Position numbers and translations under genes: made by a program. From contig NZ_LECZ01000023.1 in NCBI RefSeq assembly GCF_001022965.1, positions 62,001 to 126,000 on the forward strand: DNA of 64,000 bases. Reading direction: 5' to 3'. Origin of the DNA: Enterobacter genomosp. O (GTDB lineage: Bacteria > Pseudomonadota > Gammaproteobacteria > Enterobacterales > Enterobacteriaceae). The notes under the pieces were generated by a model that saw nothing but the letters and a program-made list of their open reading frames with translations, ran no database searches and was not told the origin of the DNA. Below are positions 29,401-37,671 of the stretch, piece by piece (position 1 is the first letter of the stretch; the number at the start of each line of letters is the position of its first letter).

Positions 29401-30214
29401 GCGCATCGTGGTCCACGACGTGCCGGAAAGTGCGGTTGGCGTCTCAAGCGATGAAGTTATGCTCAATGAAAATCTGAAACCTGTCGAACAGAAGAGCGCA
29501 GGCATACCGATTAATAGTAACCTTATCGTGCACGTGGGGAATAACGTGCGGCTGGATGCGTTTGGGCTGAAGGCGCGGCTCACGGGCGACCTGAAAGTGG
29601 CACAGGATAAACAAGGGCTTGGCCTGAACGGGCAAATCAATATTCCTGAAGGGCGTTTCCACGCCTATGGTCAGGATCTGATTGTCCGCAAAGGCGAGCT
29701 GCTGTTCTCTGGTCCACCGGATCAGCCTCTGCTGAACATCGAAGCGATTCGTAACCCGGAAGCGACGGAAAACGACGTTATCGCGGGCGTCCGCGTCACC
29801 GGCTCCGCCGACGAACCGAAGGCGGAGATCTTCTCTGACCCGGCGATGTCGCAGCAGGAAGCCCTCTCTTATCTGCTGCGAGGACAAGGTCTGGACAGCG
29901 GTCAGAGCGACAGTGCGGCGATGACCTCGATGTTAGTGGGTCTGGGGGTTGCACAAAGTGGGCAGGTTGTGGGTAAAATCGGCGAGACGTTCGGCGTAAG
30001 CAATCTGGCGCTGGACACCCAGGGCGTGGGTGACTCCTCGCAGGTGGTGGTCAGCGGCTATGTACTGCCGGGTCTGCAGGTAAAATATGGTGTGGGGATC
30101 TTTGACTCACTGGCAACACTCACGTTACGCTATCGCCTGATGCCTAAGCTATATCTGGAAGCAGTGTCCGGCATAGACCAGGCACTTGATCTGCTCTATC
30201 AGTTTGAGTTTTAG
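26438..30214 (+). CDS. tamB: Translocation and assembly module inner-membrane protein TamB
   Basis: Very long AsmA-like bridge protein spanning the periplasm, 1258 residues (E. coli 1259). An N-terminal membrane anchor (about 7-26, [20 protein letters not shown]) is followed by a long beta-rich (beta-taco) body and the conserved C-terminal TamB/DUF490 domain (about 920-1258), ending LDLLYQFEF. It interacts with TamA and transports phospholipids toward the outer membrane. The ATG overlaps the tamA stop (ATGA), showing coupling. Confidence 0.96.
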   Translation: MSLWKKISLGVLIFIVLLLGTVAFLVGTTTGLHLLFNAANRWVPGLEIGQVTGGWRDLRLKNIRYEQPGVAVNAGEFHLAVKLDCLRDSKLCVNDLSLKDVNVAIDSKKMPKSAPVEEEDSGPLNLSTPYPIALYRVALDNVNIKIDDTTVSVMDFTSGLRWQEKNLTLTPTSLQGLLIALPKVADVAQEEIVEPKIQNPQPEEKPLGETLKDLFSKPVLPEMTDVHLPLNLNIEEFKGEQLRLTGDTDLTVYTMLLKVSSIDGNMKLDALDIDTNQGSVNASGNALLRDSWPVDITLNSALNIDPLKGEKVKVKVGGALRDKLDVGVNLSGPVDMVLRAQTQLAEAGLPLNLEVVSKQLYWPFTGEKQFQADDLKLKLSGKMTDYTLSFRTAVKGQGVPPATITLDAKGNEQQVNLDKLTVAALEGKTELTALLDWQQAISWRGELKLTGINTAKEVPDWPSKLDGLIKTRGSLYGGTWQMDVPEIKLTGNVKQNKVNVEGSVKGNSYLQWVIPGLHVALGRNTADIKGELGVKDLNLDATIDAPSLDNALPGLGGTAKGLVKVRGTVDAPQLLADITANNLRWQELSVARVRVEGDVKSTDQIGGNLNLRVERISQPDVNINLLTLDAKGNEKQHDLQLRVQGEPVSGQLHLTGSFDRKEERWKGTLDNTRFNTPVGPLALSRSIALDYRNAEQKISIGPHCWTNPNAELCVPQTIDAGAEGRAQINLNRFDLAMLKPFMPDTTQASGVFSGKADVAWDTTKEGLPQGSVTLSGRNVKVTQEVNDAPLPVAFDTLNLSADLHNNRAELGWLIRLTNNGQLDGQVQITDPQGRRNLGGNVNIRNFNLAMVNPIFARGEKAEGMLNANLRLAGNAQSPQLFGQLRLSGVDIDGNFMPFDMQPSQIAMNFNGMSSTLSGSVLTQQGQINLSGDADWSQLDNWRARIAAKGSRVRITVPPMVRLDVSPDVVFEATPSLFTLDGRVDVPWARIVVHDVPESAVGVSSDEVMLNENLKPVEQKSAGIPINSNLIVHVGNNVRLDAFGLKARLTGDLKVAQDKQGLGLNGQINIPEGRFHAYGQDLIVRKGELLFSGPPDQPLLNIEAIRNPEATENDVIAGVRVTGSADEPKAEIFSDPAMSQQEALSYLLRGQGLDSGQSDSAAMTSMLVGLGVAQSGQVVGKIGETFGVSNLALDTQGVGDSSQVVVSGYVLPGLQVKYGVGIFDSLATLTLRYRLMPKLYLEAVSGIDQALDLLYQFEF

Positions 30215-30216
30215 CA

Positions 30217-30561
30217 ATGCGAATATTTGTCTACGGCAGTTTAAGAACCAGGCAAGGCAACAGTCACTGGATGACCAATGCCCTGCTGCTGGGGAATTAC
30301 AATATCGAGAACTACCAGTTGTACAGCCTGGGCCACTATCCAGGCGCGGTTCCCGGGGAGGGAACGGTACAGGGTGAGGTTTATCGTATTGATAACGCGA
30401 CGCTTGCCGAACTTGATGCCTTGCGCACCAGGGGCGGTGAATACGCGCGCCAGTTGATCCAGACGCCGTACGGAAGTGCGTGGATGTACGTCTACCAGCG
30501 TCCGGTCGAAGGGTTAACGCGGATTGTAAGCGGTAACTGGTTAGACAGAGACCAGTACTGA
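30217..30561 (+). CDS. ytfP: Gamma-glutamylcyclotransferase-like protein YtfP
   Basis: A 114-residue protein of the GGCT-like (AIG2/BtrG) fold with the characteristic N-terminal FVYGSLR motif and the later GEVYRID...LAELDALR block. In E. coli the function is not established. It begins two bases after the tamB stop, so tamA-tamB-ytfP form one operon. The frame ends in WLDRDQY, followed directly by a strong terminator. Confidence 0.94.
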   Translation: MRIFVYGSLRTRQGNSHWMTNALLLGNYNIENYQLYSLGHYPGAVPGEGTVQGEVYRIDNATLAELDALRTRGGEYARQLIQTPYGSAWMYVYQRPVEGLTRIVSGNWLDRDQY

Positions 30562-30566
30562 AAAAA

Positions 30567-30599
30567 ACAACGCCACCGTGAGGTGGCGTTGTTTTTTTT
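30567..30599. terminator. Strong bidirectional terminator after ytfP
   Basis: Stem ACAACGCCACC / GGTGGCGTTGT (30567-30577, 30582-30592) with a GTGA tetraloop and long A- and T-runs on either side. It serves ytfP from the left and the three-gene cassette from the right. Confidence 0.93.
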
Positions 30600-30605
30600 G
30601 TTCCT

Positions 30606-30899
30606 TCAACTCTCTTCTGTATCCCGGCGCCGGGTTAAAAACAGAGGAATGAACAGCATGATGTAGGGGGCAATAAGCCATAACAAACACAGGGCGCGTG
30701 AACGGCCATAGTAGTTTATGCACCGCGTATTGCTTGAAATGACGGGCAGGAAAAACAGTAAAAACAGCAGGATCGCATAATCGCTTCGATAAGGGATCCA
30801 TAAGTAAAACAAAAACCAGGCAAGCTGGAATGTCATGATGCAGAGATACTGCCATTTGCTGTCTTTGCCGTAACAGTCAAACGCCTTTATGTAGCCCAT
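30606..30899 (-). CDS. Small membrane protein, DUF805-like
   Basis: About 97 residues from MGYIKAFDCYGKDSKWQYL, with three to four hydrophobic segments and a polar RRRDTEES tail. The N-terminus and spacing resemble DUF805 inner-membrane proteins, but that is a weak family call. The ATG at 30929 in frame would add ten residues; 30899 was chosen because it matches DUF805-like starts. It overlaps the end of the previous gene by 23 bases. It is the last gene of a three-gene set inserted between ytfP and ppa. Confidence 0.6.
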   Translation of the reverse strand: MGYIKAFDCYGKDSKWQYLCIMTFQLAWFLFYLWIPYRSDYAILLFLLFFLPVISSNTRCINYYGRSRALCLLWLIAPYIMLFIPLFLTRRRDTEES

Positions 30900-31347
30900 T
30901 TTTATGCTTTGAAGAAAGAAACTTAGCATGTATAACGCTCACGATCGCGACGGTCAGGAGTGTGCTCGTCAGCAACGCCCCTAAAAAATAGCTGTGGGTG
31001 ATATCAGTAGCACCCGAGCTTAAAGTATGTAATTTACTATATCCTCTATCTACTGCAACAAAAAGCGTATATAGCCCGATGTTAATACAGAACTGAAGCA
31101 GACAAGAAGTGACAATATTCCCCGGGATTCTTTTTAATAGAGTGAGTAACGCATAAATAATACTTGCTGATAGAGCGAAGTAAAGCCCGTTAAATAAACT
31201 AGATAGTAAGGAGCTGCTTATTTCGCTGAATATTAAATTATCGCTTCCATAGTACCATGAAAGATATTCAACATACGTACTTCTGCCAAAGATAAAGGAG
31301 GCAATAATAAGGACGAATAGGCTCGTGATATGGTTTTTCTTACTCAT
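30877..31347 (-). CDS. Hypothetical membrane protein (four hydrophobic segments)
   Basis: 156 residues beginning MSKKNHITSLFVLIIASFIFG. Hydrophobic segments lie near 9-20, 45-70, 78-98 and 122-144, with a short basic tail (SSKHKNGLHKGV). I do not recognise a family. Its ATG overlaps the stop of the upstream gene (ATGA), so the two are translated together. The region looks clearly more AT-rich than the flanking backbone, suggesting acquisition. Confidence 0.65.
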   Translation of the reverse strand: MSKKNHITSLFVLIIASFIFGRSTYVEYLSWYYGSDNLIFSEISSSLLSSLFNGLYFALSASIIYALLTLLKRIPGNIVTSCLLQFCINIGLYTLFVAVDRGYSKLHTLSSGATDITHSYFLGALLTSTLLTVAIVSVIHAKFLSSKHKNGLHKGV

Positions 31348-31928
31348 AACTTTGCTCCCTTAGACAGCAGCTCCTTCATCGTTTTACTGGCTTCTAGCTG
31401 ATCTTTGATTATGGCAAGGTCACGAGTATTGTGGTTATATTTTGCAATAGCGGTTGGCGTACCTTTACCACCATTGTCCATAAAGAAGACAATATCCTTA
31501 CGACCATAAAGAAGAACTTGTGGGATGGGATCTCGCCCATAACTCACCGCCTGCGGCAGGGAGTGGATAGACTCTGTCGTGAGGAACCGAGGAATATTTT
31601 CATGCTCAATATTACCTAAAGGTGTTGTGGCAACAAGAGAGCCAATAAAATCGGTCGTATACACTAACGCATCTGTATCTTTGGTCGTTACTTTTGAACC
31701 CGTAATATATTTTATCTGTTGCCAAAGAGTAATATCTTTAGGGATAACCTTAACGCCATCCATAAACATATCTTGCTTGCGTTTTAACTGAATGACAGTA
31801 CGGTGCACCTGTGTCAAAGAGGGGCTGATTTCCCCAATAGAAGGCATAAGACCATCGCGAGAGTAAAGCCGTTCAATGATAAAATAAATCCCTGTTGGGC
31901 GGGCAACATCAATGTTAATGGATGACAT
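31344..31928 (-). CDS. Hypothetical protein, first gene of the ytfP-ppa cassette
   Basis: 194 residues starting MSSINIDVARPTGIYFIIERL. It has no signal peptide or membrane segment, so it is probably cytoplasmic. The centre is polar and the C-terminus ends KTMKELLSKGAKL. I do not recognise any domain. AGGATTCTT precedes the ATG. It is coupled to the membrane-protein gene downstream. A soluble protein with two small membrane proteins could be an effector/immunity, sensing or defence set, but nothing in the sequence decides this. Confidence 0.65.
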   Translation of the reverse strand: MSSINIDVARPTGIYFIIERLYSRDGLMPSIGEISPSLTQVHRTVIQLKRKQDMFMDGVKVIPKDITLWQQIKYITGSKVTTKDTDALVYTTDFIGSLVATTPLGNIEHENIPRFLTTESIHSLPQAVSYGRDPIPQVLLYGRKDIVFFMDNGGKGTPTAIAKYNHNTRDLAIIKDQLEASKTMKELLSKGAKL

Positions 31929-32110
31929 AAGAATCCTATAATGAATGGGGATTAATGTTCATCATGACAGTATGTTGTGAACAGCCAGCCTATTCAACCA
32001 CTCCCACCATAAATGATAGGGTGTCTTTTCGGTTTTTAATGTCCAAATCAAAAAGAATGGGATTTTTCTTAAATAACCCGTTTGTGCCGATTTTAACCAA
32101 AGAAATAAAA

Positions 32111-32133
32111 AAGCCCCGACCTGCGGGGCTTTA
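32111..32133 (-). terminator. Terminator of ppa
   Basis: Stem AAGCCCCG / CGGGGCTT (32111-32118, 32124-32131) read on the minus strand and followed by a T-run (TTTTTTATT). It lies 18 bases beyond the ppa stop. Confidence 0.9.
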
Positions 32134-32150
32134 TCGATCGGCAGTAAGAA

Positions 32151-32681
32151 TTACTTCTTAGCAGCGCGTTCAAAAGAGGCGATGATTTCTGCTTTCGCCG
32201 CTTCTGCGTTGTCCCAGCCGTCAACTTTAACCCACTTGCCTTTTTCGAGGTCTTTGTAGTGCTCGAAGAAGTGAGTGATCTGCGCTTTCAGCAGCTCTGG
32301 CAGGTCGTTCACATCTTTGATGTGATCGTATTCTTTGCTCAGCTTGGTGTGCGGTACCGCAACCAGCTTCGCATCTTCACCGGATTCGTCGGTCATTTTC
32401 AGCACGCCAACTGGACGGCAGCGAATGACGGAGCCTGGCTCCAGTGGGTATGGCGTTGGGACCAGCACGTCAACCGGGTCACCGTCCAGAGACAGGGTGT
32501 GGTTGATGTAACCGTAGTTGCACGGATAGAACATCGCGGTAGACATGAAACGGTCTACGAACAGGGCGCCGCTCTCTTTGTCCACTTCGTATTTGATCGG
32601 ATCTGCGTTAGCCGGGATTTCGATAACTACGTAGATGTCTTCTGGCAGTTCTTTACCCGCTGGGACGTTGAGTAAGCTCAT
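32151..32681 (-). CDS. ppa: Inorganic pyrophosphatase
   Basis: Cytoplasmic family I pyrophosphatase, hydrolysing PPi to drive biosynthetic reactions. The 176 residues from [20 protein letters not shown] equal E. coli Ppa. The metal-binding signature DGDPVDVLV and the conserved KYE, YPCNYGY and [16 protein letters not shown] segments are present. The ATG at 32681 was chosen by homology; the frame's 17-codon extension crosses the promoter. It is divergent from ytfQ over 309 bases. Confidence 0.97.
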   Translation of the reverse strand: MSLLNVPAGKELPEDIYVVIEIPANADPIKYEVDKESGALFVDRFMSTAMFYPCNYGYINHTLSLDGDPVDVLVPTPYPLEPGSVIRCRPVGVLKMTDESGEDAKLVAVPHTKLSKEYDHIKDVNDLPELLKAQITHFFEHYKDLEKGKWVKVDGWDNAEAAKAEIIASFERAAKK

Positions 32682-32844
32682 GTCGGTGTCCTTTAAAATG
32701 GATGGTAAACAAGTGGCAGGTATTATAGCCAACTCGCGCTGAATGTCTCCGCCTGTTTTCGCCTTCTCTCCACGTTGTTACCACTTTTCAGACCGATTCC
32801 ATGACAGGAAAATCCATAAACTCAGCCGCATTTTTCATGAAGAA

Positions 32845-32860
32845 ATGAAAGCGATTACAA
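32845..32860. promoter_or_regulatory. GalR/GalS-like operator between ppa and ytfQ
   Basis: ATGAAAGCGATTACAA matches the GalR/GalS consensus GTGKAANCGNTTNCAC at nearly all fixed positions, including the central CG. It fits galactose-linked control of the galactofuranose transporter. The rest of the 309-base gap (32682-32990) holds the ppa promoter, a second inverted repeat and the ytfQ promoter (TATAGT at 32931). Confidence 0.6.
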
Positions 32861-32899
32861 ACTTGTGATTAACGTTTTATTCACTTTTCTGAAGTGTGA

Positions 32900-32918
32900 T
32901 GTAACGCAATTCGTTACA
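32900..32918. promoter_or_regulatory. Inverted repeat in the ytfQ promoter
   Basis: TGTAACG-CAATT-CGTTACA is a perfect 7-bp inverted repeat just upstream of the likely -10 (TATAGT, 32931-32936). It could be a second operator. Confidence 0.45.
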
Positions 32919-32990
32919 TATTTCATCGGCTATAGTCATTCCGCAGAACATCTTTTAACCAACAATAACTCACCCTACGAGGACGTTCAT

Positions 32991-33947
32991 ATGTGGAAGC
33001 GCTTACTCCTGGTCACAGCAGTTTCGGCAGCCATGTCGTCTATGGCGATGGCCGCCCCCTTAACCGTAGGTTTTTCGCAAGTCGGCTCTGAATCTGGCTG
33101 GCGAGCGGCGGAAACCAACGTGGCGAAAAGCGAGGCCCAGAAACGCGGCATCACCCTGAAAATCGCCGATGGTCAGCAAAAACAAGAGAACCAGATCAAA
33201 GCCGTACGCTCCTTTATCGCTCAGGGCGTGGATGCCATCTTTATTGCGCCCGTCGTGGCGACCGGCTGGGAGCCTGTCCTGAAGGAAGCGAAAGACGCCG
33301 AAATCCCGGTCTTCCTGCTCGATCGTTCCATTGATGTCAAAGACAAATCTCTCTATATGACCACCGTGACGGCCAACAACGTGCTTGAAGGACAGTTGAT
33401 TGGTGACTGGCTGGTGAAACAGGTCGACGGCAAGCCGTGTAACGTGGTTGAGCTGCAGGGAACCGTCGGGGCGAGCGTGGCCATCGACCGTAAGAAGGGG
33501 TTTGCTGAGGCCATTGCGAAAGCGCCAAACATCAAGATTATCCGCTCTCAGTCCGGCGACTTTACCCGCAGCAAAGGTAAAGAGGTCATGGAGAGCTTCA
33601 TCAAGGCTGAAAACAACGGCAAAAACATCTGCATGGTTTACGCCCATAACGATGACATGGTGATCGGTGCGATACAGGCGATTAAAGAAGCGGGCCTGAA
33701 GCCGGGCAAAGATATCCTTACCGGCTCTATCGACGGCGTGCCGGACATCTACAAAGCGATGATCGACGGCGAAGCCAACGCCAGCGTGGAGCTCACGCCA
33801 AACATGGCCGGCCCGGCATTCGATGCGCTGGAAAAATTCAAGAAAGACGGCACGATGCCTGAGAAGGTGACGGTCACCAAGTCCACGCTCTACCTGCCGG
33901 ATACGGCGAAAGAAGAGTTAGAGAAGAAGAAAAATATGGGCTACTGA
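32991..33947 (+). CDS. ytfQ: Galactofuranose ABC transporter, periplasmic binding protein YtfQ
   Basis: Periplasmic receptor of the YtfQRT-YjfF importer, which binds galactofuranose and galactopyranose. The 318 residues equal E. coli. A signal peptide (about 1-22, MWKRLLLVTAVSAAMSSMAMA) precedes the type I binding-protein fold starting APLTVGFSQVGSESGWR. Sugar-contact regions such as FIAPVVATGWEPVLKEA and AHNDDMVIGAIQAIKEAG are conserved. The start at 32991 has GAGGA upstream and gives a complete signal peptide; the open frame upstream is promoter sequence. Confidence 0.96.
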   Translation: MWKRLLLVTAVSAAMSSMAMAAPLTVGFSQVGSESGWRAAETNVAKSEAQKRGITLKIADGQQKQENQIKAVRSFIAQGVDAIFIAPVVATGWEPVLKEAKDAEIPVFLLDRSIDVKDKSLYMTTVTANNVLEGQLIGDWLVKQVDGKPCNVVELQGTVGASVAIDRKKGFAEAIAKAPNIKIIRSQSGDFTRSKGKEVMESFIKAENNGKNICMVYAHNDDMVIGAIQAIKEAGLKPGKDILTGSIDGVPDIYKAMIDGEANASVELTPNMAGPAFDALEKFKKDGTMPEKVTVTKSTLYLPDTAKEELEKKKNMGY

Positions 33948-33959
33948 TCCAGTGAAATT

Positions 33960-34032
33960 GCCGGGTGGCGCTGCGCTTACCCGGCCTACGATACGCTCTT
34001 TTGTAGGCCGGATAAGCGTAGCGCCATCCGGC
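33960..34032. repeat. BIME between ytfQ and ytfR
   Basis: Two inverted REP units (GCCGGGTGGCGCTGCGC... and ...GCGTAGCGCCATCCGGC). Inside an ABC-transporter operon such an element typically stabilises the upstream mRNA, giving excess binding protein. Confidence 0.88.
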
Positions 34033-34051
34033 TTGATGCAGGGGGAAAACC

Positions 34052-35554
34052 ATGACCACTGAACAACACCAGGAAATCCTCCGCACAGAGGGCTTGAGTA
34101 AATTCTTCCCCGGCGTAAAAGCGCTGGATAACGTTGATTTCAGCCTGCGGCGCGGTGAGATTATGGCGCTGTTGGGCGAGAACGGTGCGGGCAAATCGAC
34201 GCTGATTAAATCCCTGACCGGCGTTTATCACGCCGATCGCGGCACCATCTGGCTGGAAGGCAACGCCATTTCGCCAAAAAATACCGCCCATGCTCAGGAG
34301 CTGGGGATCGGGACTGTGTACCAGGAAGTGAACCTGCTGCCCAATATGTCGGTGGCGGATAACCTGTTTATTGGCCGCGAGCCACGGCGTTTTGGCCTGC
34401 TGCGCCGCAAAGAGATGGAGGCGCGGGCGACAGCGCTGATGGAATCTTACGGCTTCTCTCTTGACGTTCGCGAGCCGCTGAACCGCTTTTCCGTCGCCAT
34501 GCAGCAGATTGTCGCGATTTGCCGCGCGATCGATCTCTCCGCAAAGGTGCTGATCCTCGACGAGCCCACCGCCAGCCTCGATACCCAGGAAGTGGAGATG
34601 CTCTTTACCCTGATGCGCCAGCTGCGCGATCGGGGCGTTAGCCTGATTTTCGTCACCCACTTCCTCGATCAGGTGTATGAGGTGAGCGATCGCATTACGG
34701 TGCTGCGCAACGGCAGCTTTGTCGGCTGCCGCGAAACCCGCGAGCTGCCGCAGATCGAGCTGGTGAAAATGATGCTGGGCCGTGAACTCGACACCAACGC
34801 CCTTCAGCGCGCAGGCCGCACGCTGCTGAGCGATAAACCGGTCGCGGCCTTCAGCGATTATGGCAAAAAAGGGGTGATCTCGCCGTTTAACCTGGAAGTC
34901 CGCCCGGGCGAAATTGTCGGTCTGGCGGGCCTGTTAGGATCGGGACGCACCGAAACCGCCGAGGTGATCTTCGGGATCAAACCTGCGGACAGCGGCAGCG
35001 CGCTGATCAAGGGCAAACCGCAAACTCTGCGATCGCCGCATCAGGCCTCCTGCCTGGGCGTCGGCTTCTGCCCGGAAGACCGGAAAACGGATGGCATCAT
35101 TGCCGCGGCCTCGGTGCGGGAAAACATTATTCTCGCCCTGCAGGCCCAGCGCGGCTGGCTGCGGCCGATCCCACGCAAAGAGCAAAACGCCATTGCCGAG
35201 CGCTTTATCCGCCAGCTCGGCATCCGCACCCCGAGCGCGGAACAGCCCATTGAATTTCTCTCCGGCGGTAACCAGCAGAAAGTGCTGCTGTCACGCTGGC
35301 TGCTGACCAAACCCCAGTTCCTGATCCTCGACGAACCGACGCGCGGCATTGATGTAGGCGCGCACGCCGAAATTATCCGCCTTATCGAAACGCTGTGTGC
35401 GGACGGGCTGGCGCTGCTGGTCATTTCGTCCGAGCTGGAAGAGCTGGTGGGGTATGCCGATCGCGTCATTATCATGCGCGATCGCAAACAGGTGGCAGAG
35501 ATCCCGCTGGATAAGCTGTCCGTTCCGGCGATCATGAATGCCATCGCGGCATAA
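34052..35554 (+). CDS. ytfR: Galactofuranose ABC transporter, ATP-binding protein YtfR
   Basis: A 500-residue tandem ATPase of the carbohydrate-uptake family 2 (RbsA/MglA-like). The first domain has Walker A GENGAGKST and Walker B VLILDEPTAS with FSVAMQQI in place of a canonical signature. The second has the degenerate Walker A-like GLLGSGRTET, the signature LSGGNQQK and Walker B FLILDEPTRGIDVGA. Degenerate motifs in one half are normal for this subfamily. It lies 104 bases after ytfQ, beyond the BIME. Confidence 0.96.
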   Translation: MTTEQHQEILRTEGLSKFFPGVKALDNVDFSLRRGEIMALLGENGAGKSTLIKSLTGVYHADRGTIWLEGNAISPKNTAHAQELGIGTVYQEVNLLPNMSVADNLFIGREPRRFGLLRRKEMEARATALMESYGFSLDVREPLNRFSVAMQQIVAICRAIDLSAKVLILDEPTASLDTQEVEMLFTLMRQLRDRGVSLIFVTHFLDQVYEVSDRITVLRNGSFVGCRETRELPQIELVKMMLGRELDTNALQRAGRTLLSDKPVAAFSDYGKKGVISPFNLEVRPGEIVGLAGLLGSGRTETAEVIFGIKPADSGSALIKGKPQTLRSPHQASCLGVGFCPEDRKTDGIIAAASVRENIILALQAQRGWLRPIPRKEQNAIAERFIRQLGIRTPSAEQPIEFLSGGNQQKVLLSRWLLTKPQFLILDEPTRGIDVGAHAEIIRLIETLCADGLALLVISSELEELVGYADRVIIMRDRKQVAEIPLDKLSVPAIMNAIAA

Positions 35555-35564
35555 GGAGTGAATC

Positions 35565-36590
35565 GTGATGCCCCGTTCGCTTTCGCAAACCGGTGAGACA
35601 AAGCGCCGCTTCAGCTGGCCAACCGGCACGCCGCAAATCGCGGCGCTGCTGGTGGTACTGCTGATTGATAGCCTGGTCGCGCCGCATTTCTTCCAGATTA
35701 TTGTTCAGGATGGCCGCCTGTTTGGCAGCCCGATAGACATTTTAAACCGTGCCGCACCCGTGGCGCTGCTGGCCATCGGGATGACGCTGGTCATTGCCAC
35801 CGGCGGAATTGACCTCTCCGTCGGTGCGGTGATGGCCATCGCCGGGGCCACGGCAGCCTCAATGACCGTGGCCGGGCATAGCCTGGCGGTCGTTCTGCTG
35901 GCGGCGTTAGGCACCGGCGTGCTGGCAGGATTATGGAACGGCATTCTGGTGGCGGTGCTGAAAATTCAGCCCTTTGTCGCCACCCTGATTTTAATGGTGG
36001 CCGGACGCGGCGTGGCGCAGCTTATTACCTCCGGTCAGATCGTCACCTTTAATTCCCCGAGCCTCGCGTGGCTCGGTAGCGGCAACCTTCTGTTCTTCCC
36101 GACGCCGGTCATTATTGCCCTGGTGACGTTAGTGGTGTTCTGGCTCTTCACCCGCAAAACGGCGCTGGGGATGTTCATTGAAGCCGTCGGGATCAATATT
36201 CGTGCGGCACGCAACGCCGGGGTCAACACGCGTCTGATGGTCATGCTGACCTACGTGCTGAGCGGCGTGTGCGCCGCCATCGCCGGGGTCATCGTCGCGG
36301 CGGATATCCGCGGGGCCGACGCCAACAACGCGGGACTCTGGCTGGAGCTGGATGCGATCCTCGCGGTGGTGATCGGCGGCGGGTCGCTGATGGGCGGGCG
36401 CTTTAACCTGCTGCTCTCGGTGATTGGCGCGCTGATCATTCAGGGAATGAACACCGGGATCCTGCTCTCCGGTTTTCAGCCGGAACTCAATCAGGTGGTG
36501 AAAGCCGTGGTCGTGCTCTGCGTGCTGATCGTCCAGTCACCGCGCTTTGTCAGCATCATTAAGGGGATCCGTGGCCATGATAAAACGTAA
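35565..36590 (+). CDS. ytfT: Galactofuranose ABC transporter, permease YtfT
   Basis: A 341-residue inner-membrane permease of the BPD_transp_2 family, partner of YjfF. It shows about ten hydrophobic segments and the family motif MTLVIATGGIDLSVGAVMAIAGA. AAGGAG lies six bases ahead of the GTG at 35565; an ATG follows immediately (35568) and could equally be the start. It begins ten bases after ytfR. Confidence 0.95.
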   Translation: MMPRSLSQTGETKRRFSWPTGTPQIAALLVVLLIDSLVAPHFFQIIVQDGRLFGSPIDILNRAAPVALLAIGMTLVIATGGIDLSVGAVMAIAGATAASMTVAGHSLAVVLLAALGTGVLAGLWNGILVAVLKIQPFVATLILMVAGRGVAQLITSGQIVTFNSPSLAWLGSGNLLFFPTPVIIALVTLVVFWLFTRKTALGMFIEAVGINIRAARNAGVNTRLMVMLTYVLSGVCAAIAGVIVAADIRGADANNAGLWLELDAILAVVIGGGSLMGGRFNLLLSVIGALIIQGMNTGILLSGFQPELNQVVKAVVVLCVLIVQSPRFVSIIKGIRGHDKT

Positions 36591-37578
36591 TTTACCGTTA
36601 ATGATCACCCTGGGCGTGTTTGTGCTGGGGTATCTCTACTGCCTGACCCAGTTCCCGGGGTTTGCCTCGACGCGCGTGATTTGCAATATCCTGACCGATA
36701 ACGCCTTTTTAGGCATTATTGCCGTCGGCATGACCTTCGTGATCCTCTCCGGCGGGATCGATCTCTCCGTCGGCTCTGTGATCGCGTTTACGGGCGTGTT
36801 CCTCGCGAAAGCGATCGGCTTCTGGGGGCTCTCTCCGCTGGTGGCGTTTCCGCTGGTGCTGGCGATGGGCTGCGCGTTTGGCGCCTTTATGGGGTTGCTG
36901 ATTGACGCGATGAAAATCCCGGCGTTTATCATTACCCTCGCGGGCATGTTCTTCCTGCGCGGGGTGAGCTATCTGGTGTCGGAGGAGTCGATTCCGATTA
37001 ACCACCCCATCTACGATACGCTCTCCAGCCTGGCGTGGAAAATCCCCGGCGGCGGCCGCCTGAGCGCGATGGGGCTGCTGATGCTGGGCGTGGTGGTCAT
37101 TGGCATCTTCCTTGCCCACCGTACCCGGTTTGGCAACCAGGTTTACGCCATTGGCGGCAACGCCACGTCGGCCAACCTGATGGGGATCTCCACCCGCAGC
37201 ACCACCATCCGCATCTATATGCTTTCGACCGGGCTGGCGACGCTGGCGGGTATCGTCTTCTCGGTGTATACCCAGGCCGGTTACGCGCTGGCGGGCGTTG
37301 GCGTTGAACTGGATGCCATTGCTTCTGTGGTCATCGGCGGCACGCTGCTCAGCGGCGGGGTGGGTACGGTGCTGGGGACGCTGTTCGGCGTGGCGATCCA
37401 GGGGCTGATACAGACCTATATCAACTTTGACGGCACGCTCAGCTCGTGGTGGACGAAGATCGCCATCGGCATTTTGCTGTTTATTTTTATCGCCCTGCAG
37501 CGCGGCCTGACGGTGCTCTGGGAGAACCGCCAGAGCTCGCCTGTTACCCGCGTAAACACATCAGTAACAGAGCCATAA
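36577..37578 (+). CDS. yjfF: Galactofuranose ABC transporter, permease YjfF
   Basis: Second permease subunit, 333 residues (E. coli 331), starting MIKRNLPLMITLGVFVLGYLYCL, with the FVILSGGIDLSVGSVIAFTG motif and about ten helices. It overlaps ytfT by 14 bases, indicating translational coupling and balanced synthesis of the two permeases. Last gene of the ytfQRT-yjfF operon. No obvious terminator precedes the next promoter. Confidence 0.95.
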   Translation: MIKRNLPLMITLGVFVLGYLYCLTQFPGFASTRVICNILTDNAFLGIIAVGMTFVILSGGIDLSVGSVIAFTGVFLAKAIGFWGLSPLVAFPLVLAMGCAFGAFMGLLIDAMKIPAFIITLAGMFFLRGVSYLVSEESIPINHPIYDTLSSLAWKIPGGGRLSAMGLLMLGVVVIGIFLAHRTRFGNQVYAIGGNATSANLMGISTRSTTIRIYMLSTGLATLAGIVFSVYTQAGYALAGVGVELDAIASVVIGGTLLSGGVGTVLGTLFGVAIQGLIQTYINFDGTLSSWWTKIAIGILLFIFIALQRGLTVLWENRQSSPVTRVNTSVTEP

Positions 37579-37600
37579 CACGCTGAAATTGCTTAAAGTC

Positions 37601-37627
37601 TAAACATTTTCCGGTAGCGGCCGATAC
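37601..37627 (+). promoter_or_regulatory. Sigma-28 (FliA) promoter of the second chemoreceptor
   Basis: TAAACATT, an 11-base spacer, then GCCGATAC. Same geometry as the promoter at 5780-5806. The receptor start codon is 45 bases downstream. Confidence 0.83.
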
Positions 37628-37671
37628 TCTTCTTTTACGCCAAGAAATATCTCGCTACCGGAAATAACATC

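Noticed and set aside
31955..32161. A 68-codon plus-strand open frame between the cassette and ppa
   Set aside because: It runs through the ppa terminator, lacks a ribosome binding site and has no recognisable domain.
32865..32990. A 42-codon extension of YtfQ
   Set aside because: It covers the promoter and operators and would block the signal peptide.
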